From the NCBI GenBank assembly GCA_016124755.1, contig WGNA01000002.1, positions 248,001-312,000 of the forward strand: DNA of 64,000 nucleotides, written 5' to 3'. Origin of the DNA: Bacteroidota bacterium (GTDB lineage: Bacteria; Bacteroidota; Bacteroidia; NS11-12g; UBA9320). The notes under the pieces are model-generated. The model saw nothing but the letters and a program-made list of their open reading frames with translations. It was not told the DNA's origin and made no database searches. This document shows, piece after piece, positions 62,416 to 64,000 of this stretch. The position numbers and the translations under genes are program-made. Position 1 is the first letter of the stretch. Each line of letters opens with the position of its first letter.

Positions 62416-63156
62416 TTATTTCTTCCGATCTGCGTAATCGAAAACCTTTTTCAACATATCGGTTGTTCTCGCTACCGGATTCGCACGTATATCGTCTTCC
62501 TGTTTTTTAATTTCAGTAAACAGAGCATCCATCGCACGTTCGGTAACGTATTCGTTTAAATCGGTAGTTACATTCTTTTGAGTAATGGATTTATAACCGC
62601 TGGCAACTTTAGTCCAGGGTTCATTAATGTTTAATGATTCCAACGCTTTGGAAATAACCGGAAGAAATTTATCGTGCAGAGCAGAGGAAGTGGTTGTCTT
62701 TAAATAATTGGTTGCGGCGCCATCGCCACCAGTAACAATTTTAATGGCATCCTTAATCGACATTTGTTTTATGGCATCAACAAAAATGGGTTTTGCTTCC
62801 GCCATGGCATTTTCAGCTCCGCGGTTCATCGCAGTAACCAGTTTATCGAGGTAAGGACCGGCAATGGAATTGGAAATAAAGTTTTCGCGGATCTTACTCT
62901 CCACTTCCCGAACTTCCGGAGGCAGTAACACTTTGTATGCTGCATTTTTCAAAAAGCCATCGGTTTTACCCAGAAATGAGGTTCCGGTAGTTGCACCCAT
63001 TTCCAAAGCCTCTTTAAGTCCTGAAACAGCTTCATCTTCTGTTATTTTTTTTGAAGCCTGTGAAACATCATTGGCAGTTTCGGCGGCCTGAAAAAGCGCA
63101 TCGCAGGAGGAAAGGCTGATTGCCAAAAGGGAGATGATGAAAAATTTCTTAGCCAT
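62416..63156 (-). CDS. DUF4197 lipoprotein
   Basis: 246 residues from ATG 63156 (upstream ATG 63165 also possible). Lipoprotein signal MAKKFFIISLLAISLSSC. The mature protein is helical and shows the DUF4197 features: GLKEALEMGATTGTSFLGKTDGF, LLPPEVREVESKIRE, LVTAMNRGAENAMAEAKPIF, GGDGAATNYLKTTTS and the final segment VFDYADRKK. Periplasmic or outer-membrane lipoprotein of unknown function; 28 nt before it lies the end of the serine-hydrolase gene. Confidence 0.88.
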   Translation of the reverse strand: MAKKFFIISLLAISLSSCDALFQAAETANDVSQASKKITEDEAVSGLKEALEMGATTGTSFLGKTDGFLKNAAYKVLLPPEVREVESKIRENFISNSIAGPYLDKLVTAMNRGAENAMAEAKPIFVDAIKQMSIKDAIKIVTGGDGAATNYLKTTTSSALHDKFLPVISKALESLNINEPWTKVASGYKSITQKNVTTDLNEYVTERAMDALFTEIKKQEDDIRANPVARTTDMLKKVFDYADRKK

Positions 63157-63183
63157 AATGTGCATTGTGTTGTTCGGGCAAAA

Positions 63184-64000
63184 TTACTGAGGGTCTTCGA
63201 TTGAGCGGTAAATCACGTCCATGATTTTTGTACGTACACCGAGGGTAATTAATTTTTTATTGGCAGCCGAAGGGTTTACACGGTTCGACAGGAATACATA
63301 TACGAGTCCAGTTCCCGGGTCGGCCCATGTATAGGTACCAGTGAAGCCGCTGTGTCCGAAACAAAGTTCGGTCGCGTATCTTGAACACGGACTCACCTTG
63401 TGCGGATCCGGTTCGGGTTTATCGAATCCTAATCCTCTTCTCAGATCTTTTTCCTGATAACTGGTAAATAATTCGATGGTCTCGGGATGAATAAAATGTT
63501 TCCCGTTGTAATACCCTTTGTTCATGAGCATTTGCATAACCGCAGCAACATCGGTTGAATTGGAAAACAAGCCGGCATGTCCCGAAACACCGCCAAGCAT
63601 GGCAGCAGCCGGATCGTGAACATAACCGTGAACGAGAGTTTTCCGGAAATCGGCGTTCTCTTCCGTTGGAACAATGTTCTTCAGACTAAATTTATTAATC
63701 GGGTTAAAGGTCATGGTGCGCAGTCCCATCGGTTGATAGAACACGCTGTCGAGATATTGGTCGAAAGGCGTTTTGGTAATTTTCTCAATTACAAATCGCA
63801 TCAAAATCATTCCGAGATCGCTGTAGAGATAATCGCCCCGATGTGAAATATCGGAATCGTAAATGGAACCGAAAATCACACTTTGAAAATCCTTACACAT
63901 GTATAATCCGTCTGCGACCTTAATGCAAAAACGGTCATCCGGAATTTTAGAAAAAGTAGAATCGTATGCGATTTTTGAACTCAGAGGAATTTCATAAAAC
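63184..64000 (-). CDS. C-terminal part of a beta-lactamase-fold serine hydrolase (5' end outside window)
   Basis: The frame is open to the right edge, so the start is beyond 64000; about 272 residues are visible. Signatures of class C beta-lactamase-like (DUF/ClassA-C) hydrolases include YSDLGMILMRFVIEKIT (the Tyr-Ser/x-Asn-type second motif, here YSD), HDPAAAMLGGVSGHAGLFSN and the third motif HSGFTGT (His-Ser-Gly). The SxxK motif lies outside the window. In Bacteroidota such modules are often fused to a family 3 glycoside hydrolase for cell-wall recycling; whether that domain is present cannot be seen. Confidence 0.8.
   Translation of the reverse strand, partial: FYEIPLSSKIAYDSTFSKIPDDRFCIKVADGLYMCKDFQSVIFGSIYDSDISHRGDYLYSDLGMILMRFVIEKITKTPFDQYLDSVFYQPMGLRTMTFNPINKFSLKNIVPTEENADFRKTLVHGYVHDPAAAMLGGVSGHAGLFSNSTDVAAVMQMLMNKGYYNGKHFIHPETIELFTSYQEKDLRRGLGFDKPEPDPHKVSPCSRYATELCFGHSGFTGTYTWADPGTGLVYVFLSNRVNPSAANKKLITLGVRTKIMDVIYRSIEDPQ

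Noticed and set aside
1-64000. tRNA, rRNA, CRISPR arrays and intact insertion sequences
   Set aside because: Intergenic gaps were read for T-loop motifs, regularly spaced repeats and transposase motifs; none was found beyond the palindromic repeats listed.

Overview
The window reads as a chromosomal segment of a Bacteroidota bacterium. The supporting signs are: a short (287-residue) primary sigma factor typical of that phylum; a complete SprA, the giant outer-membrane translocon of the type IX secretion system (T9SS); three proteins ending in T9SS-type C-terminal sorting domains; a 7TMR-DISM sensor kinase; many single-copy lipoproteins; and TAnnTTTG promoter elements in front of several genes. 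No rRNA, tRNA, CRISPR array or intact transposase was seen.

Layout. 1-11.4 kb: envelope proteins, DNA glycosylase Tag, RpoD with three large exported proteins upstream on the same strand, a PagL-like lipid A deacylase, a head-GIN lipoprotein, an ECF sigma/zinc anti-sigma pair, a DinB-fold protein and RuvA. 11.5-18.6 kb: sprA, whose start codon directly follows a C(UUCG)G hairpin. 18.6-23.6 kb: feoAB, a Thermus-type isocitrate dehydrogenase and an LPG-synthase/flippase-like membrane protein. 23.5-30.8 kb: a compact minus-strand operon encoding a ThiF/E1-nitroreductase fusion, a GNAT-like acyltransferase, a 7TM sensor kinase, a receiver fused to a degenerate kinase, and a receiver. A further receiver is divergent. 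This is the best candidate for an undescribed system. 30.8-36.6 kb: the core pdxA-DUF177-rpmF-plsX-fabH-accB-accC cluster. 36.6-44.6 kb: SNF2 helicase, a T9SS cargo protein, a YebC regulator, an acyl-CoA carboxylase beta chain, UDP-galactopyranose mutase and a glycosyltransferase.

44.6-52.1 kb is an AT-rich accessory region. It holds orphan outer-membrane-like proteins, a PKD/T9SS protein, two nearly identical tandem lipoproteins with an orphan MNT nucleotidyltransferase between them, a diverged third paralogue, decayed gene fragments, and a 26-bp direct repeat bracketing about 3.5 kb. 52.1-57.7 kb: ssb, then a TPP riboswitch in front of a TonB-dependent receptor (hence a probable thiamine-compound importer), a T9SS cargo protein, and three copies of a palindrome-rich REP/MITE-like repeat. 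57.7-64 kb: a minus-strand operon (small membrane protein, Mrp ATPase, NifU-like scaffold, UbiA-like membrane protein), a DUF3352-like protein with MORN-like tail, a DUF4197 lipoprotein, and the 3' part of a beta-lactamase-fold serine hydrolase running off the end.

Functionally the window combines housekeeping lipid and iron-sulfur genes with cell-surface export (SprA and cargo), envelope modification and sensing. All family assignments are from reading motifs by eye; no database search was run.
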